Shown here: piece after piece, positions 1 through 10,175 of the stretch | How positions within the stretch are numbered: the first letter of the stretch is position 1 | How the letters are laid out: the number at the start of each line of letters is the position of its first letter | Assembly: GCA_030295235.1 (NCBI GenBank) | Contig: AP026131.1 | Location: forward strand, 186,001 to 250,000 | Reading direction: 5' to 3' | Origin: Fistulifera solaris | Taxonomy: Eukaryota > Bacillariophyta > Bacillariophyceae > Naviculales > Stauroneidaceae | DNA: 64,000 nucleotides | The notes under the pieces: model-generated | What the model was told of the DNA's origin: nothing | The model's input: only the letters and a program-made list of their open reading frames with translations | Databases searched by the model: none | Made by a program: the position numbers and the translations under genes

Positions 1-1803
1 GCCAATTCATCACCGCGAATCACAGGATGAACATAAAGAGCCATTTGAAGATGAAGTCGCGCTAAGGCAGTGTTGTTCAAAGCGCTGCAGTGCACGCGAA
101 GAGACTCATCATTTTGTTGCAATGATGCTTGCCGTTCAGTAGCATGATCCGAGAAGTCCAAATAACATTCGCCACGAGATGCGATCAGGAGCGGTTTATC
201 CGTATACAGTTGCTCATCTGTCAAGTCAACACAATGTGCAAGAGCTGCCACCGCTTCTGGGGAAGCAAAAACTTCACCGTCGTTGGCAACATCGGCAGCG
301 ATAGAGACCTGTCGAATTTTAGAGGTTTTAGCGTCTTGGTCCGGTTGCCTCATGTTCCTACAATCGAGCTACCTACCTGCTCGATTGGTTCGCCAAGGAT
401 AAGAAACTCCCTCCTCAACTCAATTGCATCCTCTTCCTCCTCGCCATCTTTAAAATCACCAACATGAAGCCCGGTCATTTTCCCTACGCCAACACCGCAG
501 TGCACATTCAACATAGCCTCGTTTTTGCTCGGTGACGCGGACGTGACATGAAAATCGCTGAACTTTGCGACAATGGAACACGCGCATTGGGCCGCCATCA
601 AAACACAAGTTGAGAGCTTGGGTACTTCGCCATCATCCCACATGAATTCATTCACTGATGCGAGAGACGCATTTAAATTTTCCAGAGGATTGCGTACATT
701 GAGACCGGATGCTCCGTCCTCGCTCACGACTCTCCATTCCGCAAAAATGCATCTCCGGCGAATTTTAAGATATCTCCACCATGTTGAATCACTTCAGTCA
801 CAATCATATCGAAGTAGGCATTGATTACTTTGGATAATGATTCCGCATCGAGCATAGTCGACAGTTTCGTAAAGCCGGACATGTCGACAAACAAAAGTGC
901 GCTCTCCCGCGGAACACTCTTGGGCAATTGCATAAAGGAATGATTTCCCTTGTCTTGCAATTTGATGAGGTTTTCCGACAATCGCTGGCCATCGAGGACG
1001 TCCGCCGAAGATGCCAAGTCATCCATGGAACTCACACTCGCAGCTTCGCCGCCTGTCTTTCTTCTCCCACCTCGTCGAGTTTGTCGAGACTTGACTGGCG
1101 TGCTGCTTCTCCAAACTTCCAGCTCGTGGGTAATCAAGTCTTCCATGACAGTCTTTGGTGTGTGAAACGAGAACCACACAACACTTTCGATGAGCTGTTC
1201 TTTTTTGAGCTTGAGGTGTGCATCTGTATCATTCCGGGCCATATTGGCGGTGGGTAGCGTCAAAGAAGACTGATGCATAAGGGCCACCATGGCTAGATTG
1301 GAAAGGTCTGCAGAGCTATGACCCACGCGAGGAGATTGCGACGTGGCATAAGAGGATGATTGCCCGAGCACACCCCCGAGACTCAAGGAAGCATCCGACA
1401 TATCCGACGAGTCATCCAGTGCACGCGACCTCCGAATATTGCCAGGAAGTACGGGTAAGCCAGTCTCCGTACTCTTGTGTCGATTGAGTTTGTTGCGTCC
1501 TCCATCTGTGCTGGAGTTCAAATAACGAGCAAGTCCCATTGTGCTATTCGCATTTGAAGTAGTATCACTTTCGCTTTCTTCGCTGTTATAACGGGCGGCC
1601 GGGCTTAAAATGACCGAGGTCCGGTAGGAATTAGCGAACGATTCAACACCGTCTACTGAGTTTCTTCGTTCTTCGCGACGACCGGGTCGTCGAGTAAGTC
1701 CAGTCATTAGTTGCTGATCAAATGAATTTGTACGCGAAGTTCCTCGACGCGGATCCATTTCCATGGATCGAGATCTTGCTGGTTTCATGGGACGAGGATC
1801 CAT
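1..1803 (-). CDS. soluble-type (class III) adenylyl cyclase, 3' end outside the window
   Basis: Probably makes cAMP from ATP. The N-terminal ~300 residues are serine- and arginine-rich and look disordered. The cyclase domain follows: FVDMSGFTKLS with the first metal aspartate near residue 307, then GGDILKFAGDAF with the second near 351, the spacing usual in class III cyclases. After the break come FAEWR, CVLMAAQCA and LNVHCGVGVGKM, which match bicarbonate-sensing sAC-type cyclases. The frame breaks at a five-base A run on the plus strand (743-747); six would join GDAF to FAEWR. A 53-bp intron (309-361) with gtagga/gacag ends precedes a last visible exon that starts VSIAADVANDGEVF and is open to base 1. 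The start is the first ATG of the frame. The family is clear; activity and regulation are inferred. Confidence 0.88.
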
Positions 1804-2854
1804 TTTGATGACTGATTTCTCTTATAAGGGCAATCTTTACTTATTTTCTCTTAAAGTAGCAACGAGAGACGGATTCAGCGTCTGATTGAAAGAATCGCTC
1901 AAAGGATCCAGAAGCCTAAAAGCTCGGCAGCAACTTTCTCGGCCCGTCCAGGTCAAAATTGGTCCCAACTTCCACTTGACTCACTCTCTTTCTTGGTGAG
2001 TCGCTAGAAGGTAAAGTTAAAGGATGTTGTTATCGCTATGCTGTCGTTGATTGTCAATGCTACCAGGTACGGCGAGAGAGTTATTACCTGGTATGTTTGT
2101 TGTTGCGCAACAAGGTGGTAAAAATCTGAACTTTATTGACAGGCCCATTGCGGTAACTTTTTACGTACAGAAGGCCACAGAACGGGTCACAATGAAACAA
2201 TGACTTTTAGGTCCCGCTATTTAGTCACGCATTAAACATCTGAGATGATTGTTGCTGGCGCCTGTATCTAGAAAAAATACGGGCGTAGCCGTATTTTTTC
2301 TAGCCTGTATGGCGGAGAAGTTTTACCGTCGTGATGATGATCCGACGCTGAAGTCGAAAGACCGTCAGTCTATTTTTGGCAATAAACGCTTTTGTTTTCT
2401 TGGAAATTGGAAAAATACAACGCTTCGAATGTCTACGTCGTTTCACGTAGCGCTCGTAGGGAAATTTATCGACAGAGGGAAGCCCGGATGTTAGTATGTA
2501 ACTTCGACAACACTATGTCTCGCGTCTTTTGAACACTAATGTCAACAATATTTTGCTTATCAGCGCTAATGTGAGCCAAGAAGCACTAATCGACGTTGAC
2601 TTGACAGTGAAAGATGAAACAGTACAAGATACAAAGCTTCCTGTGTCTACGCGCATATTACGTTGCCGCGGTAGGAATTTTATCGATGTTAAGCAGCAGA
2701 CTACAGTTTCCATTATAGTAGACTAGAGCAAGTGTTTACAAGAGGGACCATCAACCATCCACCATCCACGATAAAATTATCTAGAAATAACAGGTTGAAA
2801 GGCATTACCAACAACAAATGTTAGGTCGATGGCGTGGTTTCTAAGTTCCGCTAA
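1804..2854. other. intergenic, 1.05 kb, repeat motifs only
   Basis: No convincing gene. It holds two copies of the TACCTGGTA-type palindrome (2061-2070 and 2085-2093) and the perfect hairpin listed separately. An 81-codon frame at 2249-2494 starts with a non-ATG codon and runs through the hairpin, so it was not accepted. The region lies between the starts of one gene and the 3' end of the next, both on the minus strand. Confidence 0.6.
2261..2310. repeat. 36-nt perfect hairpin between 7-bp direct repeats
   Basis: The 15-nt arm CTAGAAAAAATACGG (2268-2282) is followed by a 6-nt loop GCGTAG and the exact reverse complement (2289-2303). CCTGTAT stands directly on both sides (2261-2267 and 2304-2310). 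A perfect inverted repeat framed by equal direct repeats is the signature left by a small inserted element with a target-site duplication. It may also act as a transcript hairpin. The structure is seen directly; insertion is inferred. Confidence 0.8.
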
Positions 2855-3865
2855 CTATTTCCGTCGCCGTAAACATTGTATCAAAGACGGCTGCTTTATG
2901 CTTTTGACAGGATCGCCTTGAAAATGAAAATCGCAGGATTCCAACTCAATATACTCACATTCGTAGTCTTCCCCGTATGCATAGGATCGTCCAGCCTCGC
3001 CACACAAGCGTCGTGGCATGACAAAGACAACAACTCGAGCTTCATACTCCTCCATAGCGTGATCGACAAATTCTTGTGCTAAATGAAACGGAGGATTTCC
3101 AATCACAATACAAGGTTCACTATCATCGATTCCAAAATCGCGCTTGCTACTAGAAAGAAAATCAGCAGCTATCCACTGAATCTGGCTCATGCTGGAATTC
3201 GTAGAATGCTTATGTCGACAATGCGAAACAGCTTCCGAATCAACATCAAGGCCCAAAATTTTCCACCCTGTTATCGATTGTTGGACTTCTTCGACCAAAG
3301 CTTCTATAATGATCCCGTGCCCACAGCTTGGCTCAATAATAACCCAATCGCTCACCTGATCCGTTATTAACCTTTCCATTAAAACTCTTGCCAAATGCTT
3401 CGCATTGTCTATACTACAAAAGTACTGCCCCAACTGCTTGGACTGCCGGCAGTCAATGTGATCACTTGGGCTGGAACAGAGATTCTCAGTGTCACATTGA
3501 CGTGAAAATAGACTCCACGCTTGAGCATGGTTCTTTCGAACTGTCAATAGAAAATGGTCCAAGATCTGCAAACTCTTTTTCATGTAAGGCTTCCAGCGAT
3601 CATCACTCCTCTTCTCGACTGCAGGGTCGGGTCGTTGCCATGGTGATTCTTGCGCTAATTGTCGAAAGGCTGCTTTCGGTAGAGGCACGGATGACTGTCG
3701 TGACAAGACCAAGAAATCCAGCTTTGATCTCCACCAACTCCCTGTTTCCAATCGAACCTTCCACGCCGGAAAACGCTTGCCGGATTTTTCGATCCATACT
3801 TGCTCGTATCCGCACTCGAGGATATACGGAGTAGTTGTATCTGTTGTTGTTAAAGCTTCTGTCAT
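2855..3865 (-). CDS. SAM-dependent methyltransferase with NPPF motif
   Basis: A 336-residue Rossmann-type methyltransferase. Residues ~178-184 (EPSCGHG) fit the SAM-binding motif I, LGLDVD near 206 the acidic loop, and GNPPF near 257 is motif IV of amino-group methyltransferases that act on adenine or on glutamine. QYFCSIDNAKHL just before motif I resembles the entry to rRNA adenine dimethylase-like folds, but the N-terminal half (WIEKSGKRFPAWKV) has no family I recognise. The start chosen is the first ATG; the open frame extends 21 codons upstream only from a TTG. Substrate unknown: rRNA adenine, DNA adenine or a protein glutamine are all possible. No frame break or intron is seen. Confidence 0.75.
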   Translation of the reverse strand: MTEALTTTDTTTPYILECGYEQVWIEKSGKRFPAWKVRLETGSWWRSKLDFLVLSRQSSVPLPKAAFRQLAQESPWQRPDPAVEKRSDDRWKPYMKKSLQILDHFLLTVRKNHAQAWSLFSRQCDTENLCSSPSDHIDCRQSKQLGQYFCSIDNAKHLARVLMERLITDQVSDWVIIEPSCGHGIIIEALVEEVQQSITGWKILGLDVDSEAVSHCRHKHSTNSSMSQIQWIAADFLSSSKRDFGIDDSEPCIVIGNPPFHLAQEFVDHAMEEYEARVVVFVMPRRLCGEAGRSYAYGEDYECEYIELESCDFHFQGDPVKSIKQPSLIQCLRRRK

Positions 3866-3933
3866 AGTTATCCAAAATAACGTTATGATGCACTGATCAT
3901 GTCGTCGAAAAATCCTGCTTGCAAGCAACCATC

Positions 3934-4207
3934 GACTACATTTCAGTCATGATCTTTGCCCCGAAAACAATTGAAACAATAAAGGCAACAAATATATCAA
4001 AGCATCATCAGTGTACGAAGTGAATAAATAAAAAATGAAAAGTCTTTACAAAGCACCAAAATTGTTCGAAACGCAACGGCGGGGACAATCGCAATACAGA
4101 TTTTCTGTTTGATCTGAGTCTCCACACTCAAATTTCTATGACACTCACTACCTGGTATATTTCCAAAGTGTAAATTACTTTTTCGACGACTAAATTTCAG
4201 TCACGAG
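3934..4207. repeat. pair of ATGACTG/CAGTCAT-family palindromes ~250 bp apart
   Basis: GACTACATTTCAGTCATGA near 3934 and GACTAAATTTCAGTCACGA near 4188 are degenerate members of the dispersed palindrome family seen at 17.6, 23.4, 40.8, 42.4 and 63.3 kb. As elsewhere, they occur as a pair separated by roughly one ~220-250 bp module. A TACCTGGTA palindrome lies between them at 4149. The rest of the 3866-4592 gap shows nothing I can name. Confidence 0.5.
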
Positions 4208-4592
4208 AAGTGAGACAATATACATGATGGATCGTAGAATGCGAAAACAGTACCGACGAGTACCGCTTAATGAGAAACGTCCTCCATGCGCCTCGTCGCT
4301 CTCTTACTTTATTTCTTTCGCATCAGGTCGCAGTCGTAGCCAACGACAAAATTTCGTCCGCATGCGTTTGACACCTGACGATGATCGATGCTTCATTCGA
4401 ATGAATACAAGTACATTGCGTCACAAAGCTGTAAGAGAATTATAGGACTTGTACATTAGTCAAGAATTTAAAAGGCAAGAAATTCTTCTACAATGAGTTT
4501 CCGAGCGACTGTGTAAATACTTTGTATATTTCCATTCTATTCTTCTGAAACAACATGCGGCAAACCTGGAAGCAATTGATCCTGAGCTCACT

Positions 4593-7500
4593 ATGCTGGG
4601 CGTTATCATCATCTTTTCATCTATCGCCTCAACCAGGAGGGATAGAACACAGAGAAATAATACGACACAAACCGCAATTTACAAGAATACAAAAGATCAT
4701 TTCACAAAGGTTCGACACCGAAAGACAGAATTATGGATGTCGAGTCAGTCATCGATTCATAAAAATGAAGGAAATGCCACACATGTTAAACGAAACACTA
4801 ATACAAATAAGGAAAAGATGCAAGACGATATCAGTCGGCGACTGGCCATGTCGAAAGATCGACCGTTGTCAGAGCATCCTCCACCCACAACTAGCGCGGA
4901 TGCGAAGAAAACCCTCAGCCATGAAGAATATTCAACCATTTTACTACCTCAGCAAAAACAGAAACAAAGCGATGCGGGAGGCGATCACAACTCGGAGAGG
5001 ATTCTTCGAAAACAGCGCGTGAGACTGAAACAGGCAAAGAAAAGGCCTCTTATCGACCGGAGATCACCGCAGCCCGTTCGAAAGACAATAACGGCGTCAA
5101 ATACACAGTCCGACCAACAGGGGACGAAACTGAAAACATATTCCTCTCTTCTTCCGCCTTTGACACCGGATTCCAGCGTGAACAGAGACTCTTGCGATGA
5201 ACTAGACGACGAAGATGATGAGAATGACCCTCTTTCGTCTGGTTTATCGTCGTGGGAAGAATTTTTAGGTGTGAACCCGTCAAAGCCTACTACCAGCACT
5301 CGGGCTGAATTGAAGAATGATGCGAAATACCCTAGAAAAGCGGAAGATACCCTAATAGGCGGTGATGGTATTGCGCAGCAACTACCTTCTATTCAAGATT
5401 TATTTCCTTCTACCATGCACTCTTTTCAAGCAGATGCTAAAAACCGACGGAGGATTACCGAAACAACGTCACGCTCGGCTCTTGATGGTGTACTGCCTGT
5501 ATCGGCTCTTTTCTATCGATCTTCGCAGCAACAAAAAACCGACGGAGCTCACGACGACGAAGACGAAGATGTTGACGATGAAGAGCTCCCTTTCTCGGCA
5601 GAACAGTCTGGATCTGTCAGCAGCGAAAATAACAAAGTCCGCATTCGTCGTAACCTGGCTTCGAAGCAAGTGCCGCCATCTAAACCGAAACGATCTTCTC
5701 GCGGTCGAAAACTTGTCCGACGAGGCATGGAGATGCTGGTGGGAGGGGTTCCAATCAACGCCGACCCTCCACAACGCGGTGTTGAGTTATATTACCAACC
5801 GGCGGCCATCGATTATCGCTTTGACTGGGCGAAAGTTGTATCGCTTAATACTCGAGTTTTTGGGCCTTTGCTCTACGCGGGTTTCATACCAAAGATGTCT
5901 CCAATTGAAAGAGGCCTGTTTTGCGAATATTGGACCAGCTCGGCATTGAAATGGGATATTTGTCCGAAAGATTTGCGCCAGATAGCCAGGGATCATTATT
6001 TGCAACAACAAATGTTCTCTTCAGAAAAGCCGAAACCGATTGACAAAAGAAAAGTCAAACAAAGTTCTAATGTTGAAAATACTCTAACTTACGAAGTCGA
6101 CGACAACCAAAGTTCGGACTCGAGCACGTCCCGGTCTGGAAACTCTTGCGCTATCAAGAAAGAAATTAGCCCGCTTGAGAACGGTGTGTTCGAAACGGAA
6201 GGCGAGTGTACCTTTGAAGTCGGCTTATCGCAAGATGAAATCGAATCCGCTTCCTACGAAATATTTGAGTCCGTTTTCAGTCGAGCCTTCACATCCGTTA
6301 TAGAAAAAGCTGTTCGTTCCTCTTCACCCGAAGCTGAAAGATACACAGTTGACATTCCGAGCATCAAGTTCGTCGAGACAGACGAGGGATACATTGACAT
6401 ACACGTCGGTTTCACGATAACGTTCAATGCGAACAGCCAAGAGAGTAAAGCAGCGATGGATACACAGAAACGAACCAAACGTATCAACGAAGCACTGCAA
6501 CAGGCCATGGATGATGGTGAAATTGCGTTAGAGTTAGCTCGAGCCGCGCAAGAAGAAAGTCGTTGGCCCGACGCCCTTCGTGACCGAATCGTCGAGGAAT
6601 GTTTGTTTCAAGACGACGCCGAACTCTTGAACGAAGCTGAGTATACACAGGCCAACGATACCATGCAGGAAGCGGAGAATAGTGATGCCAAACCCGATCG
6701 TAAAAAATCAGAGCCAAAGCGTCCACGGGAGAAGCGATCAACGTTGTACACCAGAGAAGATATGTTTTCTGGCGGAGGCACCGATGGTGTATTTTACAAT
6801 ATTTCGGCAGGTAATGCGCCGAATTCTCCTTACGGGGGACAAATCGGTCTGCGCTTAGTGGATGCTGTTGTGGAACGCGCGAAGCAACGCCAACCTCGAG
6901 TAATTGCCATTGGGGATGTACATGGCTGCATCGATGAATTGCAAGATTTATTGAGGGAGTGTGACTATCGGCCAGGGGACTTGGTTGTTTTTCTGGGTGA
7001 TTTGGTTTGCAAAGGCCCGGATAGTATTTCAGTCGTTCAAATGGCTCGTGAAATAGGCGCTATCGGGGTGAGAGGTAATCATGATTTTGAAGTCGTTCGG
7101 TGGCACCAGGCTATCATATCTGGAGTTGATCCCCCAGTGGTTCGATCAGAGCACTATCATATAGCGTCTTGTTTAAGCAAGGCCGACATGAAATGGATGT
7201 ATAGCCTACCTTGGTATATTTCCAGTCAAGACTTGAGTACTCTGTTTGTCCACGCTGGGTTCGTTTCCGGCATCCGTCTTGCAAAACAAAACCCTCGGCT
7301 TATGATGAACATGAGAAGTATTTTACCGGACGGTACCGTGACTTCCAAGTTCTTCAACAACTGGCCATGGGCACGTTTGTGGGACGGACCTCAGACTGTT
7401 TTATTTGGACACGGTACGTCTTCGTTGCACTGTTCGTTTGTTGTTGCTACATCGATACTTACTAATTCTGCGCTATTCTAGATGCCGACCGTGGTCTCCA

Positions 7501-7642
7501 GCAGTACGAACACGCCATAGGACTGGATACGGGGTGCGTGTACGGGGGCCGCTTAACAGCTTGTATTCTCCCCGAGAAGCGCCTCGTGAGTGTCAGCGCA
7601 CGACGAGAATATTTCAAGTACCGCCGGAAACATTACGATTAA
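4593..7642 (+). CDS. large ApaH-like (PPP-family) metallophosphatase
   Basis: Two exons encode about 993 residues. The C-terminal domain (~767-993) is a calcineurin-like phosphatase: AIGDVHG near 774, GDLVCKGP near 802, RGNHDFE near 827, and after the intron GHDADRGLQ and LDTGCVYGGRLTA, the closing signature of ApaH-like enzymes, which cleave dinucleoside polyphosphates or phosphoproteins. The intron is 7414-7481 (68 bp); reading through it gives a false end. The first ~750 residues are charged and mostly disordered, with one ordered patch near FDWAKVVSLNTRVFGPLLY and a helical stretch near 640. The N-terminus is uncertain: another frame starting at 4555 reads MRQTWKQLILSSLCWALSSS then FHLSP, a much better signal peptide with a diatom-like F. 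One missing base would join it and keep length in frame (1006 residues). Confidence 0.85.
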
Positions 7643-8350
7643 TAATTGTGCTGCCCTTGGTGTGCAAAAGCACCTAGCACAGCCGACACAGCAGACACCT
7701 GTAACTATCACTCAAAGCCATAGATCAATGATTGCTTTTGTACATTTCTGCTTTTGAAATTGCTCGAACAACGCGTTACTGGTACTTCTTTCGCTTTCGT
7801 TTCACAATACAATACACTTTTTCGGATGACAGGATAATGAAGTTTACATGATGGTGTACAGAAGGTTAAGTTTTATGTACTACGGGGGTAATTTACTTCT
7901 GCATGCACATCATAGACGACTCGTCGCCTTTCGCTCAAGACTGATTCGAAATATTTGAGACGTGTTTGATGCCGGCTTTTCGCGCGTTCGAATGTGGGAA
8001 GGCAACGCACGCGTCTACTTTCTGAGGCTATATAGATGACGTCGGCCCTCCTGTGCGTGTTCCGTCGAATTTCAAAAATTCTGACGATGAAACGTGACTC
8101 GCTGGATACTCCGATCTGGTAGCTTTTCTACAGAAAATTGGCTGGCGCGGTCGACGAATCCTGAGTCACGAAAGAATCTTTTGAGTTGACTTTTCTCCCA
8201 AGTTCGATTGTTCTTTCGCAAAATTTCAGTGCAAGTCGACACATCATCATCACATCATCGACGACAATTGACGTAATTTAGGACAACAACTCAAGAGAAC
8301 CCCTTTAAATTACTCTATATTTAACCGCACAAGACAATTGAACCCGAAAC
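7643..8350. promoter_or_regulatory. probable promoter region upstream of the 8351 gene
   Basis: This 0.7 kb holds no gene. It contains TGACGTCG at 8037-8044 right after a TATATA stretch, and a second TATA-like run (CTATATTTAA) about 30 bp before the ATG at 8351. TGACGT cores are known cAMP/CO2-response elements in diatom promoters. Only the motifs are seen; their use here is inferred. Confidence 0.35.
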
Positions 8351-9141
8351 ATGATGCAGTCAGTCGCTTTGACCGAGTTGAATTGCAACGACGATGAATT
8401 CGTCATTGTAGAAGCACCTCGCGGATTGACCGAATCGAATGTGTTCGGGGGCTCCTCGCATACGCTTTCGTCATTAGCAGACGACGATGATGCTTCGTAC
8501 GACTACTGCGACGACGGCTATTCTATGCCTCCTACCGGCTCTTCGCACTGGGAAGAAACATTCGCAACAACAGGACGTGATATTAACGAAGAATTTAACT
8601 TGCCGCCGAACTTAACCGACACAGACGTGGAAGATGCGATTGATTATTTGCAGACAGAAAAATTTCCTTCGCTAGAGCTCAGCGACACGAAGATGATGAA
8701 GCAACCATTTCAGAGCTCCTTTTGCCTCTCTCTTGACGGCGCAACGGCGTGTACGATCCTTGAAATGAACGGAGACCGAGCGTCCTATTCGTCTTTACCT
8801 TCTTCCGTCTCAGAAGAAACGAAAGATGATGCATCTACTGCCACGGAAGATGAATCAGCCACTCGTTTACCGAGTTCTTTATCGGCAGCTGGATCAGGCG
8901 CGTCGAGCGTATCTACCCTTACCCGTCTTTCGAACAAGAAGAGACGCAAGCAAGTATTACTTGCGAAAAAGCAGCCGCCGCAGCCGCAGCTGCAGCTAAA
9001 TTAGCCGAGGTATCCGCAAACGAAATATCTCATCCGTCTCCCACCGCTAGCAACACCAAAAAGATATCATCACTTCATAAAAAAACGAAAAAATCAGCCT
9101 TGGGTCGCAGCAAATCCAAGAAGCTTCGCAACTTTTCTTGA
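8351..9141 (+). CDS. acidic, serine-rich protein with basic Lys-rich C-terminus, unknown function
   Basis: About 263 residues if a one-base break is bridged. The first two thirds are acidic and serine/threonine-rich (DDDDASYDYCDDG, FNLPPNLTDTDVEDAIDYL). The C-terminal part is basic (LSNKKRRKQ), carries a run of nine alanines, then KKTKKSALGRSKSKKLRNFS and a stop. The frame breaks at a five-A run (8966-8970): with six A the frame passes from LLAK into the alanine run, otherwise it ends at 9004 in an unlikely Gln/Pro tail. Total length then is a multiple of three. I recognise no domain. The basic tail could be a nuclear localisation signal, and the acidic part could be an activator or interaction region. 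Confidence 0.65.
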
Positions 9142-9515
9142 ACATAGTGCCCACAACTTTCGGACGTATCTACAGTCCATCCATGTGAACGTCCACTTTG
9201 AACGTCAATGACACAAAAAATTTGCAGAAAAATAAATTGCCGACGACTCGTCTCTCCTTTTCCAAAAACGCAAAAACATTAACTACATTGCAGTCGCAGC
9301 TCGCATCAATGAATGGAATTTGAATGAATGTGTTCAAGTCTTTCGATAATAGTATATCTATAGTATCTTTTTACAACAAACTATAATCTGAAGAATCCAG
9401 TTACATAGTCTTGCTACAGCCGGAATGTGCTGAACGAAATAAAATAGCTGAATCTCTTCCTCCTGTCGTCGAGGTCGATGCCTTTACAGTTCACAGTAAC
9501 CTTCGTCAACAGCTC
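9142..9515. other. convergent intergenic gap, nothing recognised
   Basis: A 374-bp A+T-rich stretch between the 3' ends of two convergent genes. I see no repeat family member and no RNA gene. It probably holds the two 3' UTRs and polyadenylation signals. Confidence 0.5.
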
Positions 9516-10175
9516 TCAAGTACAGTTTCCAGCTTTCCTCCGTATAACAAATATGCCAAAAGTTGTTCCACGAAAGTTTTCTGGCATGAGATGATCTCCT
9601 AGTTTCTCGTAACGAAAGCCGCCTTTTGCTAAAAGGTCGAAAAATACGGCTTTCGTATCGGCCATGGTAACACCGAGAAGTACAATAGTCTTTGCCTTGA
9701 CAAAAAATTGGAGTGAAGCAATAAGGGGATCGTAAAGTTCTTCGCGGTAAGCAACATCCGAGCCAATAATGAGATCGAAATCTATCTTCGCCCACGCCTC
9801 ATTTTCTAGCGTTTCAAAATCTCCCCATTTGTGCTTGACAACGTAAACTTCGGAATTTTGTAGGATATGCTGATTTGCTTGCAGCGTTTTTCGAATCAGC
9901 TGTAAATGTTGATCGTCTAGATCTGTCACCACGAGCGATTGTACGGATCCCCACGCTGCTAAACAAACCGACAACAATCCATTGCCACTGCCTAATTCAA
10001 GGACCTTTAAAGGATCCAGCCGAGCTTGCTTCGCAGCGTGCTCTGTTTTGAAATAATGAGCTAATGCTAAACCTGTACTCCACAAACCTCCACCGATGCC
10101 GGTCGACCAGTCTTCTTGAAAATAGATGGGTTGATCTCGGATGGTCAAGAAAGGTGATGTCAGTTCCGATTCCAT
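9516..10175 (-). CDS. METTL21-like protein-lysine methyltransferase
   Basis: A 219-residue single-exon protein of the Methyltransf_16 type. GGGLWSTGLALAHYF at 28-42 is the W-x-x-x-L lead-in typical of the family. VLELGSGNGLLS at 58-69 is the SAM-binding motif I, VTDLD near 83 the acidic post-I motif, and IIGSDVAYREELYDPL near 135 replaces the usual DVIY motif. Members methylate lysines of chaperones, elongation factors or calmodulin; the substrate cannot be told. Length fits the family (200-250). The ATG is the first in frame. It is convergent with the 8351 gene. Confidence 0.85.
   Translation of the reverse strand: MESELTSPFLTIRDQPIYFQEDWSTGIGGGLWSTGLALAHYFKTEHAAKQARLDPLKVLELGSGNGLLSVCLAAWGSVQSLVVTDLDDQHLQLIRKTLQANQHILQNSEVYVVKHKWGDFETLENEAWAKIDFDLIIGSDVAYREELYDPLIASLQFFVKAKTIVLLGVTMADTKAVFFDLLAKGGFRYEKLGDHLMPENFRGTTFGIFVIRRKAGNCT

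Noticed and set aside
2249-2494. 81-codon plus-strand frame
   Set aside because: Non-ATG start and it runs through the perfect hairpin; no protein character.
4224-4445. 73-codon plus-strand frame before the phosphatase
   Set aside because: Arg-rich, no recognised features; it probably lies in the promoter or 5' UTR.
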